Positions 32,164 through 41,067 of a stretch of DNA of 64,000 bases are shown here, in pieces. Both the position numbers and the translations under genes were made by a program. Each line of letters opens with the position of its first letter. Positions within the stretch are counted from its first letter, which is position 1. A model generated the notes under the pieces. That model ran no database searches. It had not been told where the DNA came from and saw only the letters and a list, made by a program, of their open reading frames with translations. The stretch is from Ferdinandcohnia sp047246645 (GTDB taxonomy: Bacteria > Bacillota > Bacilli > Bacillales > Bacillaceae_L): positions 1 through 64,000 of the forward strand of contig NZ_JBFOKR010000011.1 of NCBI RefSeq assembly GCF_047246645.1, read 5' to 3'.

Positions 32164-34575
32164 ATGAGTAATGTAAAAGAAACTAATCTACAAATTACAG
32201 GGATGACATGTGCGGCTTGTGCGAACCGTATTGAAAAAGGCCTTAACAAACTAGAAGGTGTAGAGGCTGCAAATGTGAACTATGCATTAGAGAGATCTAC
32301 AATTACGTTTAATCCAGAAGTAGTAACTATTGAAGACTTTGAAAAGAAAATAGAGGCACTAGGTTATGGTGTTGTTTCTGAAAAAGCAGAGTTTAGCATC
32401 ACTGGAATGACATGTGCAGCATGTTCTTCAAGAATTGAAAGAGGACTTAATAAAATGGAGGGCATCACAAAGGCAAATGTAAACCTAGCATTGGAAACAG
32501 CAACGGTTGAATTCAATCCATCTACAGTAGCTGTTAATGACATTATTAAAAAAGTTGAGAAATTGGGATATGGAGCAAGTGCAAAAGCAGATAAACAAGA
32601 AGAAATAGAAGATTATCGTGAGAGAGAAATTGAAAAACAAAAAGGTAAATTTATCTTTTCTGTGATTTTATCTCTGCCACTTTTATGGGCGATGGTCGGT
32701 CACTTTAGTTTTACTCAGTGGATGTATGTACCTGATATGTTTTTGAATCCTTGGGTACAATTGGCACTGGCAACACCTGTTCAATTTGTCATTGGTAAAC
32801 AGTTTTACGTTGGTGCTTATAAGGCGCTTCGAAATGGTAGTGCAAATATGGATGTGCTTGTGGCATTAGGTACTTCAGCAGCATATTTTTATAGTTTGTA
32901 TCTGTCTATTGCTTCTATAGGTACTAATGCACATATGGTTGAACTTTATTATGAAACAAGTGCTATTTTAATCACGCTTATTATTTTAGGTAAGCTTTTT
33001 GAAGCAAGAGCGAAAGGTAGGTCTTCTGAAGCGATTAAAAAGCTAATGGGTCTACAGGCTAAAACAGCAACGGTGGTTAGAGATGGAGCTGAGCTTGAGA
33101 TTCCTTTAGAAGATGTTCTAGTCGGTGATGTTATCTATGTAAAGCCTGGTGAAAAGGTGCCGGTTGATGGAGAAATCATTGAAGGGCGTTCAGCACTTGA
33201 TGAATCAATGCTAACAGGTGAGAGTGTACCTGTAGATAAAACAGTTGGAGATACCGTAATTGGTGCAACAATTAATAAAAATGGATTCTTAAAAATAATA
33301 GCAACCAAGGTTGGAAGAGATACTGCACTTTCACAAATCATTAAAATTGTCGAAGAAGCACAAGGATCTAAAGCTCCTATTCAACGATTGGCAGATAGAA
33401 TTTCTGGAATTTTTGTCCCAATTGTTGTTGGAATTGCGATTGTTACTTTTCTTATTTGGTATTTTGTTGTAAGTCCTGGTGAGTTCGCTGTAGCTCTTGA
33501 AAAGTTAATCGCGGTACTCGTTATCGCATGTCCGTGTGCGTTAGGATTGGCAACACCAACTTCTATCATGGCTGGCTCTGGTCGTTCTGCTGAGTTTGGA
33601 ATTTTATTTAAAGGTGGAGAACACTTAGAGTTAACACATCGTGTAACAACAGTTGTACTTGATAAAACAGGAACAGTAACAAATGGTGCACCAACATTAA
33701 CAGATGTAATTCCTGTTGGAATAGAAGAAAATGAACTACTTCATATTGTAGGAGCAGCGGAGAAATTATCAGAACATCCGCTTGCTGAAGCAATCGTAGA
33801 AGGCATTCGTGATAAGGGTATGGAAGTAGCAAACCCTGATGAATTCGAAGCAATCCCTGGCTATGGTGTTAAAGCAGTTGTAGGCGGGAAGGTAGTGTTT
33901 GTTGGAACTCGTAAATTGATGGCACAGGAAAATATTGATGTAGCTTCTGCTATTAGTACTATGGAAGAAATGGAGCGCAATGGGAAGACTGCAATGCTTG
34001 TAGCGATTGATGGATCATACGCAGGGTTAGTTGCAGTTGCTGACACAATTAAACCAACTTCCAAGGAAGCAGTCAAACGACTACAAGATATGGGTCTAGA
34101 AGTAATCATGATGACTGGCGATAACCAACGTACAGCTGAAGCAATTGCAAAACAAGCTGGAATTACTCAAGTGATTGCAGAGGTGTTACCAGAAGGAAAA
34201 GCGGATGAAGTGAAACAGCTTCAGTTACAAGGTAAAAAAGTTGCCATGGTTGGTGACGGAATTAACGATGCACCAGCACTTGCTATCGCTGATATCGGGA
34301 TGGCGATTGGAACAGGAACAGACGTAGCGATGGAGGCTGCAGACATTACCCTTATCCGTGGTGACCTTAATAGCATTGCAGATGCAATCTTTATGAGTAA
34401 GAAAACCATACGTAACATCAAACAAAACCTATTTTGGGCATTTGGGTATAACACAATAGGCATTCCAATCGCGGCACTTGGCTTCCTGGCCCCATGGCTA
34501 GCAGGTGCGGCAATGGCCTTCAGTTCAGTCTCAGTCGTCCTAAACGCCCTCCGCCTCCAAAAAATCAAAATCTAA
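32164..34575 (+). CDS. copA: Copper-exporting P1B-ATPase CopA
   Basis: An 803-residue P-type ATPase. Two heavy-metal domains at the N-terminus each carry GMTCAAC (about residues 14 and 82). Eight membrane segments include the ion-path motif CPCALG. Catalytic motifs are TGES, the phosphorylated Asp in DKTGT, the SEHPLAEA nucleotide-binding motif and GDGINDAPAL. It exports Cu(I) from the cytosol at the cost of ATP. Length and domain set match B. subtilis CopA. Own CsoR site and GGAGGG site. Confidence 0.96.
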   Translation: MSNVKETNLQITGMTCAACANRIEKGLNKLEGVEAANVNYALERSTITFNPEVVTIEDFEKKIEALGYGVVSEKAEFSITGMTCAACSSRIERGLNKMEGITKANVNLALETATVEFNPSTVAVNDIIKKVEKLGYGASAKADKQEEIEDYREREIEKQKGKFIFSVILSLPLLWAMVGHFSFTQWMYVPDMFLNPWVQLALATPVQFVIGKQFYVGAYKALRNGSANMDVLVALGTSAAYFYSLYLSIASIGTNAHMVELYYETSAILITLIILGKLFEARAKGRSSEAIKKLMGLQAKTATVVRDGAELEIPLEDVLVGDVIYVKPGEKVPVDGEIIEGRSALDESMLTGESVPVDKTVGDTVIGATINKNGFLKIIATKVGRDTALSQIIKIVEEAQGSKAPIQRLADRISGIFVPIVVGIAIVTFLIWYFVVSPGEFAVALEKLIAVLVIACPCALGLATPTSIMAGSGRSAEFGILFKGGEHLELTHRVTTVVLDKTGTVTNGAPTLTDVIPVGIEENELLHIVGAAEKLSEHPLAEAIVEGIRDKGMEVANPDEFEAIPGYGVKAVVGGKVVFVGTRKLMAQENIDVASAISTMEEMERNGKTAMLVAIDGSYAGLVAVADTIKPTSKEAVKRLQDMGLEVIMMTGDNQRTAEAIAKQAGITQVIAEVLPEGKADEVKQLQLQGKKVAMVGDGINDAPALAIADIGMAIGTGTDVAMEAADITLIRGDLNSIADAIFMSKKTIRNIKQNLFWAFGYNTIGIPIAALGFLAPWLAGAAMAFSSVSVVLNALRLQKIKI

Positions 34576-34582
34576 AGGCAGA

Positions 34583-34664
34583 TGTGGTGCCAGATGTGGT
34601 GCCAGGCACCACAAAAAGACAAATGTATTTCTTGGGTGTCAGGCACCGTAGAAATACATTTGTC
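34583..34664. repeat. GGTGCC-core palindromic repeat cluster
   Basis: Two kinds of nested inverted repeat. GTGGTGCC-A-GGCACCAC forms one hairpin. GACAAATGTATTTC (34618-34631) pairs perfectly with GAAATACATTTGTC (34651-34664) around a second GGTGTC/GGCACC core. Related copies are at 38520, 40869-41030 and 50699. Confidence 0.85.
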
Positions 34665-34766
34665 CATCTGGGGCGTACACTTTTGTTTAGATATGTATTT
34701 TGGGGTTTATGCTTCGGTTAGTTATGGAAAGGCTAAGATTTGATATTGATTGAAGGAGAGTTTGCT

Positions 34767-35618
34767 ATGAAGAAATGGGCAATCGCAGCAGTTGTTTATT
34801 TGTTGGTTGTGATGGGTGGATATACTATTTATGCTTTTGTTGCGGAGGATGAAACTGGAAATAAGTCTGAACATGGAGCATCAGATCCACATGCAAGCGA
34901 AGAAACTGAAACTACACAAGATGAATCAGCTACTCATGGACATAGTGAAGATGGACATGGTAGTGAACAAGCACCTGGAAATACTGATGTAACAAGTGAT
35001 ATTGCGGAAAAAGACGGAGAACTCACCATTACTATTAAAGACAAAGCTGGTAACATGGTAGAGGAGCTGGAAGTTAATCATGAGAAACTTTTACATTTGA
35101 TCGTCGTTGATGATCATCTAGAGAAGTACTATCATCTACATCCTGAGCAGGTCGGACCAGGAACTTTTACCATTCAAGTTGATTTAGAAGAAGGTGCCTA
35201 CAAAGCATTTGTTGATATTAAGCCGAAGAATGGAACTTATCATGTGTCACCTTTAGAATTTACAGTTGGAAATGTAGAAGATCACGACCATGCTTCATTG
35301 CAAGCAGATGCGGATTTTATCAAAACAATTAATGAGATCAAAACTACATTATATCCAAGTTCATTAAAAGTAGGGGAACCTGTTACGCTTAAATTCGATG
35401 TAGAAGCAGAGCAACTTGAACACTACCTTGGCGCAATGGGGCATGTAGTCATTTTAGATGAACAAGCAAATGAATTTATACATGTTCATCCGGCTAGTGA
35501 GACTGGAACGATCTTCGAGACTGAATTCCAAGATCCAGGACTTTACAAGATTTGGGCGGAATTCAAAGTGGACGGTACTGTTATTACTTACCCGTTTGTA
35601 ATTGAGATAATTGAATAA
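34767..35618 (+). CDS. Membrane-anchored His-rich protein, probable copper binder
   Basis: A 283-residue protein starting at 34767 with GAAGGAGAG upstream. An uncleaved anchor covers residues 4-26, then an acidic, His-rich linker (repeated GHSEDGHGS-type sequence, about 35-75). Two repeated domains follow, each with an HxHP motif (YYHLHPE and FIHVHPAS) and a nearby His (LLHLIVV, MGHVVIL). These look like cupredoxin-like or YtkA/FixH-like extracytoplasmic domains. Its position after copA suggests periplasm-side copper or silver handling; this is inference, as no enzyme motif is seen. Confidence 0.68.
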   Translation: MKKWAIAAVVYLLVVMGGYTIYAFVAEDETGNKSEHGASDPHASEETETTQDESATHGHSEDGHGSEQAPGNTDVTSDIAEKDGELTITIKDKAGNMVEELEVNHEKLLHLIVVDDHLEKYYHLHPEQVGPGTFTIQVDLEEGAYKAFVDIKPKNGTYHVSPLEFTVGNVEDHDHASLQADADFIKTINEIKTTLYPSSLKVGEPVTLKFDVEAEQLEHYLGAMGHVVILDEQANEFIHVHPASETGTIFETEFQDPGLYKIWAEFKVDGTVITYPFVIEIIE

Positions 35619-35637
35619 AATGGAAAAGAGATTTTGG

Positions 35638-35667
35638 AACTCGGCATTTGCCGGGTTTCTTTTTTTA
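35638..35667 (+). terminator. Rho-independent terminator
   Basis: AACTCGGCA/TGCCGGGTT stem followed by a long T-rich tail. Confidence 0.8.
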
Positions 35668-35722
35668 CTGTTCGTTTTCTCCGGTTAGGTATATAATTTT
35701 AGTAGTGAGAGAGGTGAGCGTA

Positions 35723-36445
35723 ATGAAGCGTATTGATTTTTGGGGACGCGATGAACATGATGAAAGACTTCTTGAAGAGGTACTAATTGGAATTAAGACT
35801 GTAACCTGTACACCAAAGGTTTGGTACGACCAACTCCCAGAGGAAGAAAAAAGTGAGGTTGGAGCTATTGTTCAGGTATATACTAAACAGAACATTCATA
35901 AAGCAAACCTTCAAATTACGGACTTATATGAAATCCCTTTTGGCGACATTAAAGGGGAAATTGGAGAGAAAATTGCTAAAGGCGAAAATTCAACTTTAGA
36001 AGAATATATAAAAGACCATATTTTCAGTTGGGAAAAACCATTACAAAATGACGGATATGAATTAAACGAAGATACGATTATTGTTGTAGAACATTTTAAA
36101 ATCGTTGATATATTTGAAGAAGTTGAAATTGATTTGCATATCGTACCAATGTCCGAAAGCGAAGAAAAAGAGATTGCAGGTTGGACAGATTTTGCATTAT
36201 TGGACGGCAGTGGCTATGAAAATCACCTGTTTTTCTCAGTTTATAAAGGGAAAGAATTTGTTGCTTTTATAAGATATAGGCATAGCGAGTTAAATACGTA
36301 TTTATTTTACAATGTTAATCCTTCTTATGAAGGTGAATGTAATGAAAAAGATTTAATTATTAAGGCGGAAAAGTACGCAAATGACATCTTATTAGCAAAT
36401 AATCTAATACACGAATGGAGTGCTACGTATAGCTATCAAAAGTAG
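35723..36445 (+). CDS. ASCH-domain protein with acetyltransferase-like C-terminal part
   Basis: A 240-residue protein from ATG 35723 (GAGGTGAG site). The N-terminal half, about residues 1-135, is an ASCH domain, an RNA/nucleoside-binding fold: it begins KRIDFWGRDEHDERL and has IGIKTVTCTPKVWYD. The C-terminal half (about 140-240) reads like a degenerate GNAT or DUF domain, with LDGSGYENHLFFSVYKGKE; I cannot classify it. Known single ASCH proteins hydrolyse N4-acetylcytidine or bind RNA. The role of this fusion is unknown. Terminator follows. Confidence 0.65.
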   Translation: MKRIDFWGRDEHDERLLEEVLIGIKTVTCTPKVWYDQLPEEEKSEVGAIVQVYTKQNIHKANLQITDLYEIPFGDIKGEIGEKIAKGENSTLEEYIKDHIFSWEKPLQNDGYELNEDTIIVVEHFKIVDIFEEVEIDLHIVPMSESEEKEIAGWTDFALLDGSGYENHLFFSVYKGKEFVAFIRYRHSELNTYLFYNVNPSYEGECNEKDLIIKAEKYANDILLANNLIHEWSATYSYQK

Positions 36446-36466
36446 TTATATATATCACTTATAACC

Positions 36467-36497
36467 AACAAAGCTCACTATGGGCTTTGTTTTTTTG
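36467..36497 (+). terminator. Rho-independent terminator
   Basis: AACAAAGC/GCTTTGTT stem with seven T residues. Confidence 0.82.
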
Positions 36498-36560
36498 TTG
36501 AATAAAACCATGGAGTGGACAATGTACATAAAAAAATTTTAAAGAATTAGGAAATAGCTA

Positions 36561-36597
36561 TTGTAAATAGACAATAGTGTCGGTTATAATAACGACA
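36561..36597 (+). promoter_or_regulatory. Promoter and TetR-type operator of the MFS-TetR operon
   Basis: TTGTAA (36561-36566), 18-bp spacer and TATAAT (36585-36590). The -10 is at the centre of a near-palindrome TGTCGGTTATAATAACGACA (36578-36597). A further half site TGTCGGTTA follows at about 36603. Likely bound by the TetR protein at the end of the operon. Confidence 0.7.
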
Positions 36598-36637
36598 AGG
36601 ATGTCGGTTAAATTGATTGAAATAGGAGATGGTAGAA

Positions 36638-37918
36638 ATGGAGATGGAACGAAAAAGTGGATTATCGAAGAACAAACCTTATTTATTCTTAATTAGTTCG
36701 CAGATAGTTTCGAGTCTTGGAGATTGGTTAGACATGTTGGCTCTAATGGCATTAGTGGCATTAAAATGGGATGCAACGCCACTTGAAATGACCGGTGTAG
36801 GTATATGTATGGTTGCACCTATGGTTTTAATTGGTCCAATTTCAGGTATACTTGCAGATAAATTTGAGAGAAAAACGTTAATGATTATCTCGGATGTACT
36901 AAGGTGCATCATTGTACTATCATTTGTTTTTACAACAGCCATTTGGCAGCTTTACTTACTGTTGATTCTAAAAAGTATCTTCGGATCTCTTTTTGTACCT
37001 TCTAAAAATGGGAAACTGAAGGAAATTGTACCTGAAGAAAATATGCAGGCGGCGATGGCAATCAGTGGAATGATTGATAGCGGGAGCAAAATTATTGGTC
37101 CAATGATAAGTGGATTACTAGTGTCACTAATCGGGATTCAGTGGGCATTTTATCTAGATGCCGGTACTTTTATATTGTCAGCCCTACTACTTATCGGAGT
37201 ACCACGGAGAGTAAGAAATGAAAACTCAGTAGAGACTGACTCTAAGCAAATATCTTTCGTAAAAGAGCTCAAAGAAGGATTCGACTTTTTTAAAAAGCTT
37301 CCAGTTTTATTATTTGGATTAATAGTGCTGAGCGTTTCTATTTTAGTTCTTCAACTTGCAGACACGCAACTTATGATTCTGTTGCGGGAGGTTGAGGGAA
37401 TTGATCCTGTAGATATTGCAGGGTATGCAATTGCCGCAAATGGCCTAGGGATGTTTGTCATGTCACTCATTTTAAGTAAGAAGAAAATTAATTCAACGTT
37501 TATATATATGGCAATCGGATCAGCAGGGTTGGGTTTTACCTTTATCGCTGGGGCACTCTCGATTCAGTTACCCGTCTTGCTTTTGACTATTTTGTTCCCA
37601 CTTATTTTCTTGATTTCAGGGTTCGCAGTAGACGCAATTATGATACCATTCCAAGTAGATGTTCAAAAAAACACGCCTGTTGAATATACAGGTCGAGTGT
37701 TCGGTACTATTAATTCGTTGACAACGCTAGCTTCTTTGCTAGGTATGGTGATAGGTGGAATACTAGCTGAAGCTTTAGGTGTAGTGTCTGCATATATTGT
37801 GTCTGGAAGCTTGCTGGTTGTTGTAGGAATTGTAGTATATATAATGAGATTTAGACTAGAAGGTAGGGATTTTAATGCCGAAAGTAAGCGACGATTACAA
37901 GGAGAAACGCCGTTATGA
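36638..37918 (+). CDS. MFS efflux transporter (enterobactin/macrolide-exporter type)
   Basis: A 426-residue major facilitator with about 12 membrane segments. ATG 36638 is nine bases from GGAG; ATG 36629 abuts that site. The N-terminal QIVSSLGDWLDMLALMALV and the loop ADKFERKTLMIISDVLR are typical of the MFS_3/YfiS-like group that includes macrolide and siderophore exporters. The gene overlaps the TetR regulator by 44 bp, so the pair is a regulator-pump unit. The substrate is unknown. Confidence 0.87.
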   Translation: MEMERKSGLSKNKPYLFLISSQIVSSLGDWLDMLALMALVALKWDATPLEMTGVGICMVAPMVLIGPISGILADKFERKTLMIISDVLRCIIVLSFVFTTAIWQLYLLLILKSIFGSLFVPSKNGKLKEIVPEENMQAAMAISGMIDSGSKIIGPMISGLLVSLIGIQWAFYLDAGTFILSALLLIGVPRRVRNENSVETDSKQISFVKELKEGFDFFKKLPVLLFGLIVLSVSILVLQLADTQLMILLREVEGIDPVDIAGYAIAANGLGMFVMSLILSKKKINSTFIYMAIGSAGLGFTFIAGALSIQLPVLLLTILFPLIFLISGFAVDAIMIPFQVDVQKNTPVEYTGRVFGTINSLTTLASLLGMVIGGILAEALGVVSAYIVSGSLLVVVGIVVYIMRFRLEGRDFNAESKRRLQGETPL

Positions 37919-38486
37919 GATTTTAATGGCGGCAGAAAAAGTATTTATCGAAAAAGGGTTTAGTGGAACTACGATGACTGATATCGTTACTGCATCCGGG
38001 TTAAGCCGTGGTGGTTTATATCATTATTTTTCAAATACAGATGAAGTCTACCAAGCGCTTTTAAAAGAAAGAGATAGTGAAGCGAACGAATACTTTGAAA
38101 ATCTTCTAAAAGATAATCAAACTGCTTGGGGTGCAATGGAAAGCTTTCTATCCATGGTTGAGCAGTCACTGACTCATTCTAAGGATAGTCTAGCACCTGT
38201 TAATCTTGAATATTTCATTATAGGTAGACATGTAAAAGGACGCTTGGAATTTATTAATGCAAGATTTGATGCTGCTCTTGGGTCTTTATTAAACCTGTTA
38301 GGAACTGGGGTTGAGCGAGGAGAATTAGCCCCGATTCAACCACTTCATACAATTGTAAACTTTTTGCTTAATACAATCGATGCCATGCACATCCAAACAA
38401 TTATCATGAGTAGCGAAAAAGCTGATATCAAAGGCCAAGTTGAAGCCATTCGAATTTACCTCAAACAAGCACTCGGCGCCAAATGA
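37875..38486 (+). CDS. TetR-family repressor
   Basis: A 203-residue TetR/AcrR regulator. The DNA-binding domain covers residues 8-55, with FSGTTMTDIVTASGLSRGGLYHYFSN as helices 2 to 4; the remaining helices form the ligand domain. It starts inside the end of the MFS gene behind GGTAGGG. The palindrome over the MFS promoter is the likely target, giving autoregulation of pump and repressor. The ligand is unknown. Its closest style is the YfiR/AcrR group. Confidence 0.88.
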   Translation: MPKVSDDYKEKRRYEILMAAEKVFIEKGFSGTTMTDIVTASGLSRGGLYHYFSNTDEVYQALLKERDSEANEYFENLLKDNQTAWGAMESFLSMVEQSLTHSKDSLAPVNLEYFIIGRHVKGRLEFINARFDAALGSLLNLLGTGVERGELAPIQPLHTIVNFLLNTIDAMHIQTIIMSSEKADIKGQVEAIRIYLKQALGAK

Positions 38487-38519
38487 AGAGGAATGTTGGT
38501 GTCAATTGGTGGTGAATTG

Positions 38520-38560
38520 GTGGTGCCAGGCACCACAGAAATACAACTGTCCATCTGGAG
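38520..38560. repeat. GGTGCC-core palindromic repeat, single copy
   Basis: GTGGTGCC-A-GGCACCAC at 38520-38536, then AGAAATACAACTGTCCATCTGG, parallel to the copy at 34.6 kb. Confidence 0.82.
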
Positions 38561-38571
38561 AGGACACGTAC

Positions 38572-38608
38572 AAAAAACCTGAATCGATTTTTACGATTCA
38601 GGTTTTTT
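38572..38608 (+). terminator. Rho-independent terminator
   Basis: AAAACCTGAATCG/CGATTCAGGTTTT stem and T run; ends the MFS-TetR operon. Confidence 0.88.
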
Positions 38609-38708
38609 GGTTTGGTTTATAGACTTCTGTCCCATTCAGATGTTTCATGTACCTGTTATCCAATTTCCCTATTTCCCAATTTCCCTTGGTTCTGCTTAGA
38701 CATAGTGT

Positions 38709-39311
38709 TCATCGCTGCTTTAAAAGTTCTTGGTAATACTCAGTATATAACGGAGTATCATTTTGAAGAGGTACATATGGTGAATTTATGTATTTGTAAT
38801 AATTTTCACGTTGTGGTGTCGGAAAATAAGAGAGTAGTTGTGATGAATGTAGAAGAGGTACATTTATTTGCTTGGGTAAATATCCTCTAAAGCTACTCCA
38901 AGGATAATACTCAGGTTTTTCAACGATACCTGCCTTCACCGGATTTAAATGGATATATTTACTGACATCAAGTTCATACTCGGCTGTTTCAATTAATTGC
39001 GCACCATATCTGTCTTCAAAAACATGACCTGTAAAAGAATACTTTTTATTGAAGTACTTTGCATAAACGGTATGGATATTTTTTATAAGTTGACTAGTTG
39101 GAATTTGGATTGTTTCGATTTGAAGGTGAATATGTGTGGTCATTAAACAGTATGAATGAAGATAAAATGGGGATGTTTTCTTTGTCTCCTTGAGTAAAAG
39201 TAGATACTGCTTTCGATCAGCATCGTCAAAAAAAAGCGCAGACTTACGAATACCTCTACTAGTAATATGAAATTTTGCACCTGGAAACCAGATACGGTGT
39301 TTTCTGGTCAT
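38709..39311 (-). CDS. REP-associated tyrosine transposase (RAYT, Y1_Tnp family)
   Basis: A 200-residue Y1 single-strand transposase related to IS200 TnpA. It opens with RKHRIWFPGAKFHITSRG, has the metal-binding HUH-type motif in MTTHIHLQIE, and the RAYT hallmark FEDRYGAQLIETAEYELD and YIHLNPVKAG. RAYT proteins are single-copy, non-IS genes thought to move or maintain palindromic REP sequences. AAGGAG site and intact frame indicate that it is not decayed. The GGTGCC-core palindromes around it (34.6, 38.5, 40.9 and 50.7 kb) are candidate substrates; that is inference. Confidence 0.85.
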   Translation of the reverse strand: MTRKHRIWFPGAKFHITSRGIRKSALFFDDADRKQYLLLLKETKKTSPFYLHSYCLMTTHIHLQIETIQIPTSQLIKNIHTVYAKYFNKKYSFTGHVFEDRYGAQLIETAEYELDVSKYIHLNPVKAGIVEKPEYYPWSSFRGYLPKQINVPLLHSSQLLSYFPTPQRENYYKYINSPYVPLQNDTPLYTEYYQELLKQR

Positions 39312-39532
39312 TAAAACACTCCTTAACTTTGTTGAATTTTTCTAACTTTATTACGATAGCGAATGGGGAAGCTAAAGAGAAAAAGAAGGACAGGCTATTA
39401 AAACTTTCTACATCCATTCCTTTAATCCTGCATAATACAAATAAGATTCAAAAAATATACTTCAATTTCTATTGATAAATAATATATAAGCAAAGTACAC
39501 TTTTACTATATAGAAACAAAGGGAGAAGTGAG

Positions 39533-40711
39533 ATGAAACAGCTATATGTAACAGTAGCACTCGTTTTTTTATTTGCCTTTTATCCGATAGTGGCGTTTGC
39601 TAATGAAGATAAACAAGTATCAGACCCTACAATACAGAGTGAATCGGCAATTCTGCTAGATGCAAATACGGGGTCTATCCTATATGAAAAAAATAGTAAA
39701 GAAACAATGTATCCAGCTAGTTTAACAAAGATGGCGACAGCGATATATGCGATTGAAAAAGGAAAACTCGATGATATTGTAACGGTAAGTGAGAATGCAT
39801 GGGAAACCGGTGGTACAAGAGTCTATTTAGAGCCTGGGGAGCAAGTACCCTTAGAGAAATTGGTTCAAGGTCTACTAATAAACTCAGGAAATGATGCAGG
39901 TGTTGCAATAGCCGAACATCTACATGGTGATGTTGAATCATTTTCGAATGCTCTAAACGTATATCTAAAAGAGGAAATTGGTCTTCAGGATACAAACTTT
40001 GTTAACCCACACGGTTTATTTGATGAGAATCACTATACAACGGCACACGATTTAGCTGTACTTACTCAGTATGCACTGAGAAACAAAGAGTTCACTGAAA
40101 TATTTGGTATGAAAGAATTACCTTGGGTTGGTACAGGTTGGGAAACGACTATATATAATCACCATCGATTACTATTAGGCGAAATTCCTTATGAAGGAAT
40201 AATCGGAGGGAAAAATGGTTTTGTGCAGCAATCCAGATTCACATTGTCAACTGCTGCTGAGCAAGGTGAGTTAAAACTAGTAGCAATTGTGCTTATGGCT
40301 CACACGAGTGATATTTCTTATGATGACACAGTAGAGTTGTTGGATTATGGATTTGAAAATTTTGAGGTATCAGAGGTTTCAGGAGACCAATCATTTTCAA
40401 CCAGTAAAGGTAGGGAGTCATATCAGTTAAAAGCTCCTCTTTCTTATACACATAAAAAGGATGAAGTAGTCAACATAGAATTGGATGAACTAGGTGTACT
40501 AAAAGTACAAGGTGATGATGGCAGAATACTGGCGTCAAAGCAACTTGAGCAGAACATGCCTAGAGAAGTAGTAAGTACGCGTGCAGAACTAAAAGATACA
40601 GAGGTTAGAAAGTCTGGTATCTCCTATACTTACATTTTCTTAGCCCTATCCTTTATATTCGTTGGTATTGCAATTTACCTTCGAAATAGAGTAAACACGT
40701 ACCCGGAATAA
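39533..40711 (+). CDS. D,D-carboxypeptidase (DacF/PBP5-like) with altered KTG motif
   Basis: A 392-residue family S11 enzyme. Signal peptide residues 1-23 (ends AFANED); SxxK in PASLTKMA; SxN in NSGNDA; the third motif reads GGKNGF, KNG instead of KTG. PBP5_C-like beta domain at about 275-345, and a C-terminal membrane span (about 362-380) where most PBP5 proteins have an amphipathic helix. It should trim D-Ala from peptidoglycan pentapeptides, but the Thr to Asn change may alter activity or beta-lactam binding. GGGAGAAG site; strong terminator. Confidence 0.85.
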   Translation: MKQLYVTVALVFLFAFYPIVAFANEDKQVSDPTIQSESAILLDANTGSILYEKNSKETMYPASLTKMATAIYAIEKGKLDDIVTVSENAWETGGTRVYLEPGEQVPLEKLVQGLLINSGNDAGVAIAEHLHGDVESFSNALNVYLKEEIGLQDTNFVNPHGLFDENHYTTAHDLAVLTQYALRNKEFTEIFGMKELPWVGTGWETTIYNHHRLLLGEIPYEGIIGGKNGFVQQSRFTLSTAAEQGELKLVAIVLMAHTSDISYDDTVELLDYGFENFEVSEVSGDQSFSTSKGRESYQLKAPLSYTHKKDEVVNIELDELGVLKVQGDDGRILASKQLEQNMPREVVSTRAELKDTEVRKSGISYTYIFLALSFIFVGIAIYLRNRVNTYPE

Positions 40712-40719
40712 ATACTAAC

Positions 40720-40760
40720 AAAAGCACTTGATTCACTCATAGGTGAATCAAGTGCTTTTT
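40720..40760 (+). terminator. Strong Rho-independent terminator
   Basis: 17-bp perfect stem AAAAGCACTTGATTCAC/GTGAATCAAGTGCTTTT, then T. Confidence 0.92.
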
Positions 40761-40868
40761 AGCAGGTGTAAACAGCCAGACTACTGAAAAACATGTGGCT
40801 TAAATTTCACCTGAGAAATGTGTTCAAAACCTATAGTGTCCGCCTGAGAAAGACAAGTGTATTTCTTG

Positions 40869-41030
40869 GGTGCCTGACACCACCCGTGGACAGTTGTCTT
40901 TCTTGGGTGCCTGACACCACTCGTGGACAGTTGTCTTTCTTGGGTGCCTGACACCACCCGTGGACAGTTGTCTTTCTGAGGTGCCTGACACCACCCGTGG
41001 ACAGTTGTCTTTCTGAGGTGCCTGACACCA
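40869..41030. repeat. Five-copy 37-bp tandem repeat of the GGTGCC family
   Basis: GGTGCCTGACACC begins at 40869, 40906, 40943, 40980 and 41017, exactly 37 bp apart. Each is followed by A-CCCGTGGACAGTTGTCTTTCT with only a few changes; the last copy diverges after the core. A related partial unit (AGACAAGTGTATTTCTTG) precedes the array. It fills most of the gap from the carboxypeptidase to the GtrA gene. Near-identity of copies points to recent expansion. Confidence 0.93.
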
Positions 41031-41067
41031 TCAAATGACACTATCTGAGTACACCATATTGCCCCGA

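Noticed and set aside
40869..41030. CRISPR array
   Set aside because: The 37-bp periodicity is of CRISPR size, but the whole period repeats with no variable spacers and there are no cas genes.
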